This document shows, piece by piece, positions 36,096 to 49,300 of a stretch of DNA of 64,000 nt. The stretch's first letter is position 1. Every line of letters starts with the position of its first letter. The notes under the pieces are model-generated. The model saw nothing but the letters and a program-made list of their open reading frames with translations. It was not told the origin of the DNA and made no database searches. The stretch comes from Proteromonas lacertae. Lineage: Eukaryota > Sar > Bigyra > Opalinata > Proteromonadidae. The stretch covers positions 1-64,000 of the forward strand of contig NGBS01000292.1 of assembly GCA_002245135.1 (NCBI GenBank), read 5' to 3'. A program made the translations under genes and the position numbers.

Positions 36096-37646
36096 TTATT
36101 CAAATAATCTCTGATTCCAGTTTCTAACAACATGAATTTGAACTTTCAAAGCAGATATACACATCTTTCGATCAATCTCCTTCACTATCTCATGCTCTTT
36201 ACCAAACAATTTAATAAACAAGTCTTTCGCTCTGCCATAATGTCCTGTTACAGTTTCCCATTTCACTCCTTTCCCTAAATTATCAATAACTGTTCTATTC
36301 TCTCGAAAAAATGGAGGAATCTTAATGGCTTTAACATTGCTCATACTTTCTATATAATCTTCTTCTAAAACATCATTAAATTGACCTCCTAGAAAACAAA
36401 ATCCATCATCAGCCATTTCTAAGTATAAATTCGCCAATAAATGATTCGGAACTTTTGTTATATTCTCAATTATACTTATACGGAATTGACAACATAAATA
36501 ACATAACATAAATCTTTGTCTTGTTTCTTCACTCATTCCCATTCTGAACAAATCGTGAAATATCGAATAGAAAGTTAAGAATATATAATGTTTAGGTGAA
36601 TATAATGCAATACATTCAACATATAAATCACTCAATTTATTGATCTTTTCTGGAGTTAATAAGGAAAAATTTTGATTATAATCTCTCACAATATTAACTA
36701 CTTCTTCTTCTCTCTTTATTAACTTATCCACTGTAAAATCACTCTTTCTACATACATCACATTCCTCACATTCATTTTTATCATTTACTGCGATATTTCC
36801 TTTTATACAATTACATTTATAATAACGTACAATTGGAGCACTTTTACATATATCACATTTACATTCAAAGAACCGAGTTTTATGGTAATACTCTTGACGA
36901 TATTTTGTTGGTAAAAACATATACTCATAATTATAACAGTGACTTATTTCTGAACCTGCTTTGATATCAACCAAGGATCTTACAGATAATAGATAATTCT
37001 CATTATCCATTACTACACAGTTGCTGTTTGGTATGCATGAATGAGAGATTGTACAACCAAGGGGATATAATGCGACAACAGTGTTGTTAGTATCACCAAA
37101 GGCATTGGCTAAAGTGATTAAATACACTTGAAGTAATTTATCGATTGATTCTGATGTCTTAGCTTACTAATTTTAAAATGTTAAGACAATCAGTTAGATA
37201 TGCTTTAAGCTCAGATGAGATTGTTGGACAGAAGAATGCTAATAAACGGTTCTATATATTAAAGTTACTAAATATACTTTCGTTGGCTCATCTTCTTTCA
37301 AAAATTGAAGAATTGCTGCAATTCCATCATCACTGAATTGATACTCCTCTGATTTTATTTCCGATGTTTTTTCAACTATATTTGTAATTTCTTGTGTAAA
37401 CTCGGATTTCTTGGCAAGCAACAAAGGAGGTTCATAAAAAATAGGCTCACCTCCTGCAATATCCTTTTTAGCAACTATAATCCTTCCCTTTTCTTCAGAA
37501 GTAGATAATGTCCAAGATGGAGCTACACAATGAGTTTTATGGTCTTTCCAATCCTTCTTTTGACAGTCCTGGGAGCAATAAAAAGAAGTCACACATCTAG
37601 TGCAACGTGACTTTGCTAGTTTCTTACAACAACAACAAACTTCCAT
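36096..37646 (-). CDS. SET and MYND domain protein (SMYD-like lysine methyltransferase)
   Basis: Exon 1 (37646-37278) encodes a MYND zinc finger at the very N-terminus: CCCCKKLAKSRCTRC, then YCSQDCQKKDWKDHKTHC, followed by the first part of a split SET domain. After a 26-nt intron (37252-37277) and a frame problem at 37158-37167, the last exon carries the SET core: LGCTISHSCIPNSNC (the NHSCxPN-like AdoMet-binding motif) and GSEISHCYNYEYM, then a post-SET Cys cluster (CKCDICKSAP). SMYD enzymes methylate lysines on histones and other proteins. Removing 10 nt (GTAAGCTAAG) gives 504 residues in frame; a single-base error is the alternative. It is divergent from PSMA2 with 41 bp between start codons. 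Confidence 0.85.
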
Positions 37647-37687
37647 ATAAAAAAATAATCCGTTTCGTAATTAAAAAAGAATAAATT

Positions 37688-38520
37688 ATGGGTGATTCTT
37701 CTTACAGCTATTCCTTAACAACATTCAGTCCTTCAGGACAATTAATGCAAATTGAATATGCATTAGCAGCAGTAGCAAAAGGCAACAACTCTGTTGGTAT
37801 TCTTGGTATAATTTCTATTGTTTATTTTTTTAAAAGCCAAAAACGGTGTTGTATTAGCAGGAGAAAAGGTTATACAATCACCATTGATTGAAAGTAGCTC
37901 AGTTACAAAAATTGAACTTATTACAGAGAATGCAGGTATATTAAACTATGTTTATATCTAATGCAGCTATGGTGTACTCAGGAGTAGGTCCAGATTTTCG
38001 TGTTTTAGTAAAAAGAGCAAGAAAAGCAGCATTAGCATATTTTAATCGTTATGGAGTATTAATTCAATTCATTATGTATATTATAGGAAAATCAACCAAT
38101 TTTAATGTTAGTTCGAGATGTAGCCAATGTAATGCAAGAATTCACTCAATCTGGAGGTGTTAGACCATTTGGTGTATCATTACTCATTGCAGGATGTGAT
38201 CATAATGGTGCACAGTTATACCAAGTCGATCCATCTGGTGCATTTTTCCCTTGGAAAGCAACAGCAATAGGTAAATATTATAAAGAAGCAAAGGCATCAT
38301 TAGATAAGAAATACAGAGATGAAATTGAGATTGAGGATGCAGTACATGATGCTTTAGTTGTAATTAAAGAAGGATTTGAAGGACAAGTATAATGATTGTA
38401 ATTCTAATTTTATAGTTAACTAAAGATAATATAGAAATAGCTATTATGACTATTGATAATCCAACTGTTAAACTACTTACACCCAATGAAATTCAAGATT
38501 ATCTTGATGAAACTGCTTAA
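37688..38520 (+). CDS. PSMA2: 20S proteasome subunit alpha type-2
   Basis: Five exons (37688-37805, 37837-37935, 37967-38055, 38087-38386, 38416-38520) give 236 residues, the normal size; introns are 31, 31, 31 and 29 nt. The start YSYSLTTFSPSGQLMQIEYA is the proteasome alpha signature, and the body follows alpha-2: VYSGVGPDFRVLVKRARK, then VMQEFTQSGGVRPFGVSLLI and DPSGAFFPWKATAIGK. Alpha subunits form the outer gating rings and are not proteolytic. The first intron ends AAAAG rather than the usual TAG. Confidence 0.97.
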
Positions 38521-38620
38521 GATTCAATTACTACAATTTATTATAATATATTATAGAATAATGTGTTAGGGAGGTTGTTAATTGTTAAAAAAAAACAATG
38601 TTAAACACACACAAAACGAT

Positions 38621-40108
38621 TTATTTTAGCTTCTTATACTTTGGCTGTAAAATCAACTTGATTTTATCAGTTGAACTCTCTTTCAATATATCATTCATTG
38701 CTATTTTGGTAATCATTGGTAAAGCTTTTGATAATTTCTTAACAAGACTTTCTGAATCAACAATTAATTCATAATTCATTTCAATAGTTCCATCCTTTGC
38801 TTTAGTTTTCATTTTCAATTTAACATCAACTCTATACGGTATTTCATGATGAAAATTTCTATATATCTTTTCTCTTATTATTTCTTTAATCATATCTTCT
38901 CCAGATAATGTTGTTACTTTATCTGATGAATATTCCCACTTATGAATTGGTGCTATCTTTTTGAATGTGTTTATTAAACTCGATATTCCTTTATCCTGCA
39001 ATGCTGATATGAAAAATGTTCCTTTTATGGTTGAATCTAATAAAGGCTATTAAATTATATATTATATATAACAAAAATTGTTAATTATTACTATACATTT
39101 ATTCTTTTATTTATTTCTACTTCATGTGGGTTTTTGTTTAATTCAACTACCTCTTTCTAGTTATTTTAATAATAATAATAATAATCATACAATACTCTCT
39201 AATTCAAGTAGTTCTTTTCTAGCATCATTTGCTACATCATACAAAGTTTCACTCTTTTCATATAATATATTTTTATCTTTAACTAAATCAATCTATTAGT
39301 TTTACATTATATTAAGAAATAGTATTTTTTTAATTCATACTTTATTTAATGCTAAGAATAATCTACTATGTTCGCAAATTGAATATTTTACTATTAGTTT
39401 TATTACCTCATAATCTGTAACTTGAAACTTTCTAGCAGCATCAACAATCTGTTGATTTTAATAAAATAATTATTAATATACCCATAATAAAACATTTGAT
39501 TCATTTACTACAGAAGATGCTTCTTTAACTAAATCACCAAAATATCGATTATCACTATTGAAAAACATTAAATTCGTATTCGATTAATATACTATTTTGA
39601 AGTCATTCCTGGAGTATCATAAAAACATAATTGAGTGTTTTTATCAGTTATTATTCCTGTAACAGACTGCCTTGTTGTATTGTATTTAGGTGATACAGCT
39701 GAAACTTTATGCTTTATCAGTGTATTAAACAATGATGATTTACCAGCATTTGGAAAGCCTAATATTCCTATTGAAAGGAATCTACGATTTGTATCACTCT
39801 CCTAAAATATAGTGAAAAACATATATCTATTTAATACTGGTATATCTGGTTTTAAAAAATCAAGATAAATAGATGGATCTATTTCTTCTATTTCTTTATC
39901 ATTTTTGATTATTTTACTTTAAAATGTTATTAATAAATAGAATACAATAAATCTTTTGTAGTAACTTGATGTAAACGCCAATTCTTACTTGATGTTGTTT
40001 TTTGAGGTATTCTATCACAACATATTGTGTATTAATATACCTTGCAAACCATCTTAAGTAATTATAAATGATATTTCTGTTGCTCTTCCTATTAATTCTA
40101 AATGACAT
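38621..40108 (-). CDS. Era-like GTPase (ribosome small-subunit assembly, probably organellar)
   Basis: Nine exons (40108-40041, 40011-39946, 39916-39838, 39801-39593, 39554-39482, 39448-39341, 39292-39191, 39156-39097, 39046-38621) sum to an exact 396-residue frame; introns are 29-50 nt. GTPase motifs are clear: G1 GFPNAGKSSLF, a threonine-containing switch (YNTTRQSVTGII), G3 DTPG, G4 NKID, G5 SAL. The C-terminus matches the Era KH domain (IREKIYRNFHHEIPYRVDV), though the usual GxxG turn is not evident. The basic, Arg-rich N-terminus could be an organelle-targeting sequence. Era binds 16S-like rRNA during assembly, so a mitochondrial ribosome is implied. It is divergent from the Hsp70-like gene (67 bp between start codons). 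Confidence 0.9.
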
Positions 40109-40175
40109 TTTTGTTACACGTAAATTACATATATATATGTGTAACTGATATAATTACAATATCTTTTTATTAACC

Positions 40176-42809
40176 ATGTCACAAGTATTTGGTATAGATT
40201 TTGGCACTCAGAATATTGTCATATCAACAGTAAATACAAAATCGAAAGATGGAAAGTATCCAATCACTGTAATCGAAAATGGTTTTTCAAAAAGAAAGAC
40301 CATGTATGTGTAATATGTATATTTCCATTAGAGTGTCATTCTCATATGATGGAGAAAAACTTGTTTTCGGAGAGGCTTCAGAAAAACTAGTATTGTTGAT
40401 CTTGAGTCTATTACCGTAGGAAGTGAGAAATTATCAAATTACTATTTCAAGTGTAATTGATTTAATTGGTTGTAAATTCAAAGATCTTACAGAAGAAATA
40501 ATTAAATCATATTATCCTTCAACACTTGTAGAATGCAAAGACGGAAGAATAGGCTTTGATGTATATAATCATATATTTGTGTTATTGTATAGTTCAAAGG
40601 TAAGGTAATTGAACTAGATGAAATTATTATTTTACTATTCCATGAAATAAGTGAAATAATAAGAAAGAGATTTCCAGACACTCCAGAGAAAATACCGTGT
40701 GTTATATGTGTATGAATATAATAATAATTATATAAATGAATAGGTTCCATCAAATTTTAAGCCAGCGCAAATAATGAGAGTAGGAATCTTAGCACAATCA
40801 TCAAATTTCACATCTCAGGATGTAATTCCAAGTTATGTTGCTAGTTCATTGATGTATGGATTTGAGAATCAATCATTATATAAGAACGTTTACAAGAATA
40901 TATTGTTATGCGATTGTGGATATACAAATTTGACATTATGTTACGTTTGTTATAGAGAATCTAAAATGACTATCTACAATAATTATACTACAGACAAAAT
41001 AAGTGGAAAATTGATAGATATGGCGATGTTGAAATATTTTGCACCAATAGTCAAAGAAAATGTTGATATTGATATATTTGATAATGCAAAAGCTTATTTA
41101 AAAGTAAAGAAAGCTCTGATTAGTGTGAAAGAAAAATTAAGTGCAGCTGGAGCTGATGAAGTATAAATATGAAATGTCTAATATTTAATGTTTTTATCTA
41201 GATTAATATAAGTATTGATTTTGGAGATGATGATGTAAATATACCATTTTCAAGAGCTCAATTTGAAAAATTATTGAATGAAGAATTTAATGTTAAAGAA
41301 ATATTTAATGGAGCTATGAATTTGACTAAACAAGGAATTCCTACATTTGTTTTAAACAGTAGTAATCCAGTTGTAATAGGAGGAACAATGAGAATACCTT
41401 TATTAAAACGTATTTTGTTAAGTCATTTTTCCTCAAATATCTCTCTTCCTATGATATTCGAATCATCCAATGAAGATTTTACTGGACTTATTCAGACATT
41501 GAATATGGATGAATGTGCTTCTTGTGGTAGTTGTGTATATCAAATTGCAGATAAGATAAAATTATCATTTGATAAAACATATCAAATGGATGGAAATACA
41601 TCTTTGAAATTAGAAGAAGCAAGAACTATAACCAAAAGTGCAGAATCAAAGATAAAAGCTAATGAAGATGCAAAAAAAGTAGTTATTCTAAGAAATGAAA
41701 TTGAAGCTCAGTTATATGAACATCAACATGAAATAGATTTCATACGTGCTCATGTAAATGAAGCTGAAAAACAAATAGTTGATAAATTACATTGGTTAAA
41801 TCATCATAAAAAAGAAACTTATGATAAATACAGTGAATGTTTCGAAGAAGTAAATGAATTTAAGTTTTTAAATTCTGTTGATGTATATATATATATATAT
41901 ATATACTCTTCTAATATTACTATTAATAGAATAATATAATAGACCATTGTAATACTGATCTGAAAGAAAGTTTATATAAAAAACTGTATAGCATATATTT
42001 TATTTTATTTATCAAAATAGAATTGAAATTCGTCACTTGTGTGACAAAATACCAGAAAATTGTAAAGAAGATGTAATTAAGAAAATTACATCTTATGAAA
42101 AAGAATTAATTAAAGGAAATAGTACAAATAAAGAATATAATAAGCTTTTGAACAATCTTGATGGTTTATATAATGAAGTTACTAATATTGCTCCAAAATT
42201 AGCATTTAAATATATTATTGATGATAATATGTATAAAAACAATCGTTATTTTGTTAATATAGAAATGATTTACAAGCATGATTGTAAATCTCCACATTTA
42301 TCTAATGAAGAAAGAAAGAAGATTACCAAGACAACCGAAAGTATGATTAATTTAAGAAAAAAGTCATTGCCAACAAATGATTTGAAAGATTTCACCAATA
42401 ATACAAGAACAATATTAGTATAATTGATTATCTAATTATTGATAGAATCATACCAATATTAGAATAAAGACCAATGAAAAAGAAACCTATAAAATGATGG
42501 CACAAGCAAAGCTTAATGATCTTCATGAAGCTATTAAGAGAAAAGTAAAAAATACAAGTTTATTTGATAATTTCTTCAAAAGTTGGAATAGATATTTGAA
42601 TATTGGCTGGAATCAAAAAGAATATCAAAAATTTGGATCTGATTTTGATGATGCTAAGAATAATATCCCAAGAATGTCAAACGAGAATGATATTTTAAGC
42701 TATTTGTATAATATAGTTGTTATTATATTGTAATAGAAATACGCATATTCCACCACGGGATTTTACTTCTGGATCTACGTCATTTCCACCAATACCACAT
42801 ATTAAATAA
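40176..42809 (+). CDS. Hsp70-superfamily chaperone, Hsp110-like, divergent
   Basis: Ten exons, from 40176-40303 to 42737-42809, give exactly 775 residues; introns are 28-47 nt. The N-terminus is the Hsp70 phosphate loop region (VFGIDFGTQNIVI). ISSVIDLIGCKF corresponds to the Hsp110 pattern after the first subdomain, and the IPCVICVPSNFKPAQ stretch to the conserved strand before lobe II. The helical C-terminal third resembles Hsp110, which serves as nucleotide-exchange factor for Hsp70. The usual Hsp110 DECVARG-type motif reads MDECASCGSCV here, adding a Cys pair. Sequence is strongly diverged, so nucleotide exchange is inferred, not certain. Confidence 0.85.
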
Positions 42810-42920
42810 ATACATTATTAGATGTATTATTATCGTATATTTTGTTTGTCTTTTTATTATATTACTATAATAAATGAAAAAGAAAAGCAACTAGACATTT
42901 TATAGCAAAATAAAAAATTA

Positions 42921-42940
42921 TGCCATAAAAGAATTCATAT
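42921..42940 (+). promoter_or_regulatory. PSE-like element of the U4 snRNA gene
   Basis: TGCCATAAAAGAATTCATAT begins 61 bp upstream of the U4 start, one base different from the element at the same distance before U3. A second shared block, AAAATGAAAAATAAAAT, is at 42956-42972. Confidence 0.8.
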
Positions 42941-42981
42941 TTCTTAACATATATTAAAATGAAAAATAAAATTGAATTTTT

Positions 42982-43111
42982 ATTCTTGCGCTTGGGGCAT
43001 TATAGTAGTAAATGAGGCCCAGCCGATACACTATTATTGCTAGTTGAAAACTTAATCCAATCCCCGTGTAGTCTGTTTAACAGACTACCAATTTCTGAAA
43101 GCTTTCGCTTA
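42982..43111 (+). ncRNA. U4 spliceosomal snRNA
   Basis: The RNA follows the U4 pattern closely. A 5' region with CTTGCGC and GGGGCATTATAGTAG and then AATGAGG corresponds to the U6-pairing stem II and the 5' stem-loop. GCTAGTTGAAAACTT at about 43049-43063 is the U4/U6 stem I and central-domain signature. A 3' hairpin (TAGTCTG/CAGACTA, 43067-43087) is followed by an Sm site (AATTTCTGA, 43090-43098) and a terminal mini-hairpin (AAGC-TTTC-GCTT). Its GC content is far above the surroundings. U4 escorts U6 into the tri-snRNP, which fits the intron-rich genes here. There is no T-run at the end, so transcription is probably by polymerase II. Confidence 0.95.
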
Positions 43112-43393
43112 AATTAATGAAAAGAAAAAATACATTTATAAAATGATATATTGTGATTGTGCTTTTGATTAGTAATGTAGTTATAATACACAAAACTACA
43201 TGTTTTTATTATTCTCTGATCAAAATGTAAAGATTGACTGAATGTAAGTAGTTTATACCATAGTATCATTCTTTTCCCCACAGAAATGCATAATTTATCT
43301 ATTTTGATATGAAATCATTTGTCATTTCCATTTGAATATAATAAGCTCGAAAGGAAGTTTGACTGAAATTTATATCTTTTTGTTTTTATTCGT

Positions 43394-46300
43394 ATGGCAA
43401 AAGAGATATCCTGTCAAGAAGCATGGGATGAAATATGTAATGCAACAGTGAAAGAAAGAAAGGTGAGAGAGACAAGTATCTTAGTTAATTACTAATCGTC
43501 ATAGATTATGATAATAGTGGTAATAGAGCTGGTGCAGTGTACGAGCTAACCAAAGAAGAATGGTGTGAAACCACCTATGAAGTGTTTGAAAAATCGTGGA
43601 ATACTGTAATTAACACTTTAGAAGTAATGCCTCCTCTTGAGAATGATCCATCTTTAGCGACTTTTTTATCTATGAATATGACAAAAATAGTATAGAATTT
43701 TAAGTCCTTTTTATTTGATAGACCTGATGAAATTCAACGAGTATGGGAAAACTTACGTGCTTTGTTATTAATAACACTAAATGAGTCATTAAGAAAAAGA
43801 TTACATAATGTATGTAGAAGAATGGAGACATTTTGTATAATGTTAATGGGTCATCATTATGCTCCAGTGAGAGAATCAGCTGTTAGATTATTAAATTCAT
43901 TGTATATTATTGCTAATATTACATACATATATAGTTATGATGGTCATGATTGGCAGTCAGAATCCCCATTTCACTGTGATATCAAATGTGTTGGAGATGA
44001 ATTCAATATAGAATCACCACATATAGCTGCGTACAACAAAACATCAAAATATTACCTATTTGTATCAGCATTACCATATAATTGGGAATTATTGAATATC
44101 AATGATGTAAAGTCATCAGATTACTGTCCAGGTCTTTCACCAATCATTACTGTTCATGCAATGAATTATATTAAAGATGAAATCGGTAATATTTCCTTAA
44201 TTCCAGCCAAAAAATTATCTCCATTTCCAAGACCAGGGTTTTATGATTATAAAATAATGGAAGTAAATGGTGATGATAAAAGAGTAACAATAGATAAAGG
44301 TAGATATGTAGTACATCGAAAGAATCTAGATAATGAAAGATGGCATGAAATTGTAATAGATTTAGAAGGAGTGCAATGGGATGAAACTCAAGGAAAAGGA
44401 GTAATAACAAAAAGAGGAACATTCTCAGAAGTTTCCGATACAATTGAACAATTCAGCGAAGAAGGGATTACATCGTTATATTTATTAGGTGTATTAGAGA
44501 GAGATAATGGAATTGAAGAGATTAATGGGAAGATTGTATATAAACGACCTGATGCTAGTCCAATATCAATTATTGATAGAACTGCTATCTGTACAATGAT
44601 AGGAGGTAAAACACAGTTTAAAGAATTGATGAATAAGTATAAATCTACTGTTTTATTTTTTTATTTTTCTTTATCTTTTTCTTTTCATTTTTTTAATGTT
44701 TTATAGTGCAATTGATAATAATATGAAAGTAAGTGTTCAATTTGATGGTAATATCAGTAGTACAAGATATCATAGGAAATATAGACATTTATTTTGTCAT
44801 ACTTTAGATATTGATGGACAATTAATTCAACATAAAGGAACTGACGCTAAAGAGAATCAATGGGAAGATCAATTATTATTAAACTATAGAAATATTGATG
44901 TTTGGGATTTATTTTTAGATGATATTCTTTCTCTTATTAGGAATTATGGTATTGATGGTGTTCATATACGTGAGGCACAAAGTTATCCAATTATATTACA
45001 TCCTTATCTTAGAGAATTGACTAGAGTTGATACTGATGAAAAACCACATTACAGTTTATTAGAGATATTACAAGGTGTTGTTGTACAACCGAATGAAGAG
45101 TGTGGGTATTGGTGCACTAAGGCTGCTTCTTCATTTGGATATGCTAATCCCTTTTATATTAGATTGACAAAATACTTGTCAACTGTAAAAGATACATTTC
45201 TATGTACTGGTGATTCATTCTGGGGAAGAAATGCTTCTTTGGTATAAATATTAATAATTATCTAAAATGCTTATATAAAATTTATTATGAATCATCATTT
45301 AAGTAGTACAAATGATAATAGAAGTAGTAGAGATGAAAATTGGTAAAAGAAAAAAGAAAGAAAAGGAGAAAAAAGAACGCTCGCTAGGGGACTCGAACCC
45401 CCGACCACTGGCTTAAAAGGCCAGCGCTCTACCGACTGAGCTAAACGAGCTCTGAAGTGGTTTTAGAAATAGCTTATATAAATGGTGATGATTTTCTTTG
45501 TCTTTATTTTACTTTTATCTATTCATTGTTATAATATTTTATTTATATATTTTATTATAGGCTATAAGTGGTATTCTACCTTGCAGCAATGGATTCGCTA
45601 GTGCTATGGCAAATGTAACAAATCACAAGCTTTTAAAAGATGGAAGTGTTGTTTATTCTGAAGAAAATCCACCAATAAATCCATTAACAACATGGTTAGA
45701 AAAAGAAGTAAAATGCGTTCCAAAATCTCTATTGACTTCCACGATTCGTTTCAATTGTAATGATACATTACCATATCCTGCTTTATTATATGGAAGAGGT
45801 GCATGGACAGCTGTTGATTTATTATACACATTACCTGGTATTCCAATGACATTTATTGGTGAAGAAAGAGGCAGAATATATCGTGTAGATTTAACCAATG
45901 TTTATAGTACAAATAGTAACTTCGTAATGGAAGAAATGAAGAGAAAAGAATTACAGCAGCAACAACAAGAATCAACTAAACAATTATTATTATCTAATGA
46001 AGCTGAACCTGTAGCTGTAGAATTACATTATAAAGCAGAAACTGAAGAAGAAGATAAGAATATAATGTCTGTAGCTGTAGCTGGTTCATTCAATGGTTGG
46101 AGTATAGAATCACATCAAATGAAGAGAAGTAAAGATGGAGAATGGAAAATTAACTTTGAATTATCACCTGATAGGTATATTTATAAGTTCGTCATCAATG
46201 GAAATAAGTTTATCTGTGATCCAAACAATGAAGAAATTGCATTTGATGGTTTTGGAGGAAATAACAGTGTATTGAAGGTAATTAACACTGAAGATCCACG

Positions 46301-49300
46301 TCCTAGAGCTAGTACGGCAACTTATATAGAATCAGCCACTGAAAGAGCTGATGAATGGTGGGGTAATGTTGATATACCTGAAATATCCTTTATTCATGCA
46401 GATTCTATAGAGGATGAACATAGTAAAGATAATTCAAATTCTACTGCTGTTGTTACTACAAGTGGTAATGGTGGTATTAATAGTGGAAGCAGTAGTGGAA
46501 TGCATAGTGTAAGAAGTTGGTCAAGTCTGCAGTCAGCAAGATTACAAGAGAATGGAAATACCGTTCCAAGAATTAGATCATTTGCTTCAATGGATAGTTT
46601 GATTGGATTAAGTGCTTTAGAAGGAAGACAAAGAGCTGAATTAGGTCCGGAATTTGGATTTGATTTATTGAAGATTAAACCACATTATCAGCACAGAGCT
46701 AGCATTAGAGCAAAATATGAAATATTTAGAAAAGGTGATACAATACCTTTAAGACCAAGAGAATGTGGATATGATGAAAAGCATAATATATTTACATTTG
46801 CAAGAGTGTTATTACCCAACCAAATAGCTGTAGTAATCAGTAATGTAACTGATCAACAAATGGATAGTTCGTTTGATGCTAAACCATTAGAGAAATGTGT
46901 TAGTTATATGCAAGGATGGCAAAGTCCAACAGAATTCTTAGAAAACTGTGAAGAAAGTGATTTATTGAATTTGAATATGTTATTTACAAGACAAAATTTG
47001 TTCAGAGGTGATGAGAAAATAGAATATATTACTCCTCGAGAGTTTATTTTAGGTCAATCTGCTGTAACATTAACTGCCCATAACAGTGCTTGTTTTCTAT
47101 ATGAAAAAATGGATATTCCTAAATCTACAAATGGTGAAATAAGTGATTTAGAAAGACATATTTATAGAAGTTCATTACATCGATTAGAAGAAGTATTAAA
47201 AGGAACATCAACAATAGCTTACATTAGACAATATCCATTAGATGTAAATGGAAAATGTTTACCATTAGAAACTGAAGTAGTTCATCAAATCCGATTTAAT
47301 CATATATTTGAATTAATTTATGTTGCTTTATCATTAACATGGAGTCATTCTGATACTAATGCATTATCAATCTCTGAAAGTCCAACATTTGATGTAAATA
47401 TCTGTACAAGAGACTGTAGTAATTTGAAGAGAATATTGAATTTATTATGTAGTAAATTATGGGGAAATGATGAAGAAGAAGATGATGAAGAAATGATAAA
47501 ATCTGTGAGAGTAATAAGACAATCCTTATTTTTAGCTTCAAAAGAATTAAAAATCCCCTCCAATGAAATATATCAATGGATAATCGAGTTATTATACAAA
47601 GAAAAAGACAAAGAGAATAGTCGAATAAAGAAATTATGTGAATTATTAATCAAAGATAATGAACTTGGTCCAATATTGTTTGTAACTCCTGAATTAGGTA
47701 GATGGAGTACAGTTGGTGGATTAGGTGTAATGGTTGATGAATTATCTCAAGGATTAGCATTATTAGGATGTAATGTGTATTGTATTAGTCCTTATTATCA
47801 TTGGAATCGTAAACAGGAAACTGATTATTTAGAGAAAGATAATATTATATTTGACAAAGTGATTGAACCAACAGTAGAAAGTGGAAAGAAAATTCCACTA
47901 GGAGTTCATATAGGTAAAGAGAATGGTGTAAATTTAGTGTTTTTACATAATCATGAAGCATTTCCTCGACCTTATCCAGGTGGTGATCCTGCTTATCAAA
48001 TGCACTGTATGGCTGTAATGGCTAAAGGATCGTTAGAATATTGTTGTCAATATCAATTATTCCCATCAGTAGTAGTAACCAATGATTGGTTTACTGGTTT
48101 AGTAGCATCTTATGCTCGAGGTAATTACTTTGGAGATCCAAGTCCATTTAAAGATACATCATTCTTACATATTGCTCATAATTTAGATCCAAGTTATGAA
48201 GGCAGAATCTATCCTCGTGCTGGTCAAGGTACTTTGGATAATATTCATGAATTACCAAGTAATGTATTGAAAGATCCTTATTGGAGTGGAACAGTGTTAA
48301 ATCCAAGCAGAGCTGCTATATTAATGAGTGATAATTGGTGTACAGTAAGTAGAAGTTATCGTGAAGATTTAAAGAATTCATCTCCTTTAGCTCCTTTATT
48401 GAATCGACATCCCAAACCATTTGCTTATCCTAATGGTATTTTAATTCCAGCTCGTCAAGCTAAATTAATGGAATTAGAAGCTACAACTCATGAAGGTGCA
48501 AAAGCTATTATTCAAAAACGATATTTTGGTTTTAGCGAATATGATAGTTCAATCGCATTATATGCATTTGTGGGTCGAATTACTGAACAAAAAGGAGTTC
48601 ATTTAATAGCAAATGCTGCTGAACAATTGATAAAAGAACATAAAAACAAAATTCAATTTTTAGTAGGTGGAATGGCAAATGAAGGAGATCCATATGCTCA
48701 TGATTGTGCTAATAAATTACGATATTTAAAACAAAAATATCCAAGTAATTTCTGGGCTGATCCTGGTTGTTTCTTCACTGATGGTCCTTTGGTGAATTTA
48801 GGTGCTGATTTTGGTTTAATGCCAAGCTTATTCGAACCTGGTGGTATTGTTCAACATGAATTCTTTGTCGCTGGAACTCCTGTAATCGCATTTAAAACTG
48901 GTGGTTTGAAAGATACAGTCCATGAATATGATGTGAAGAGTATAAGTGGAAATGGCTTTTCATTTGAAAGTCACAATCATGCTGATTATGTAGATGCAAT
49001 CCACCGAAGTTATGAAGTATTTAATAATGAAGAAGAATATAAAAACTTACGAGTATTAGCTGCAGCTGCTTGTATAGATTTAAGTGAAGTAAGTTGGGCT
49101 TGGTATAAAGAGTTTAATCGAATTCGTCGATGTATATTAGGAATGAGTCCTGTAGTATTCCGATTCCATTATAATGATGTTGAGCCAAAAATGGTTGAAT
49201 TGAGTGGTGATTTTTGTAATTGGAAAGTGATGTATAGATTAAGTAAAAGTGAGAGAAGTCAAAATTCTATGGAATTGAGAGTATATTTAAAACCTGGTTT

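Noticed and set aside
5840-37170. Programmed +1 frameshifting at AGC-TRA (AGC TGA near 5843; AGC TAA near 37160)
   Set aside because: Only two sites share the context. One closes by a 10-nt GT-AG unit, the other is explained by one extra base, and other frame breaks lack the motif.
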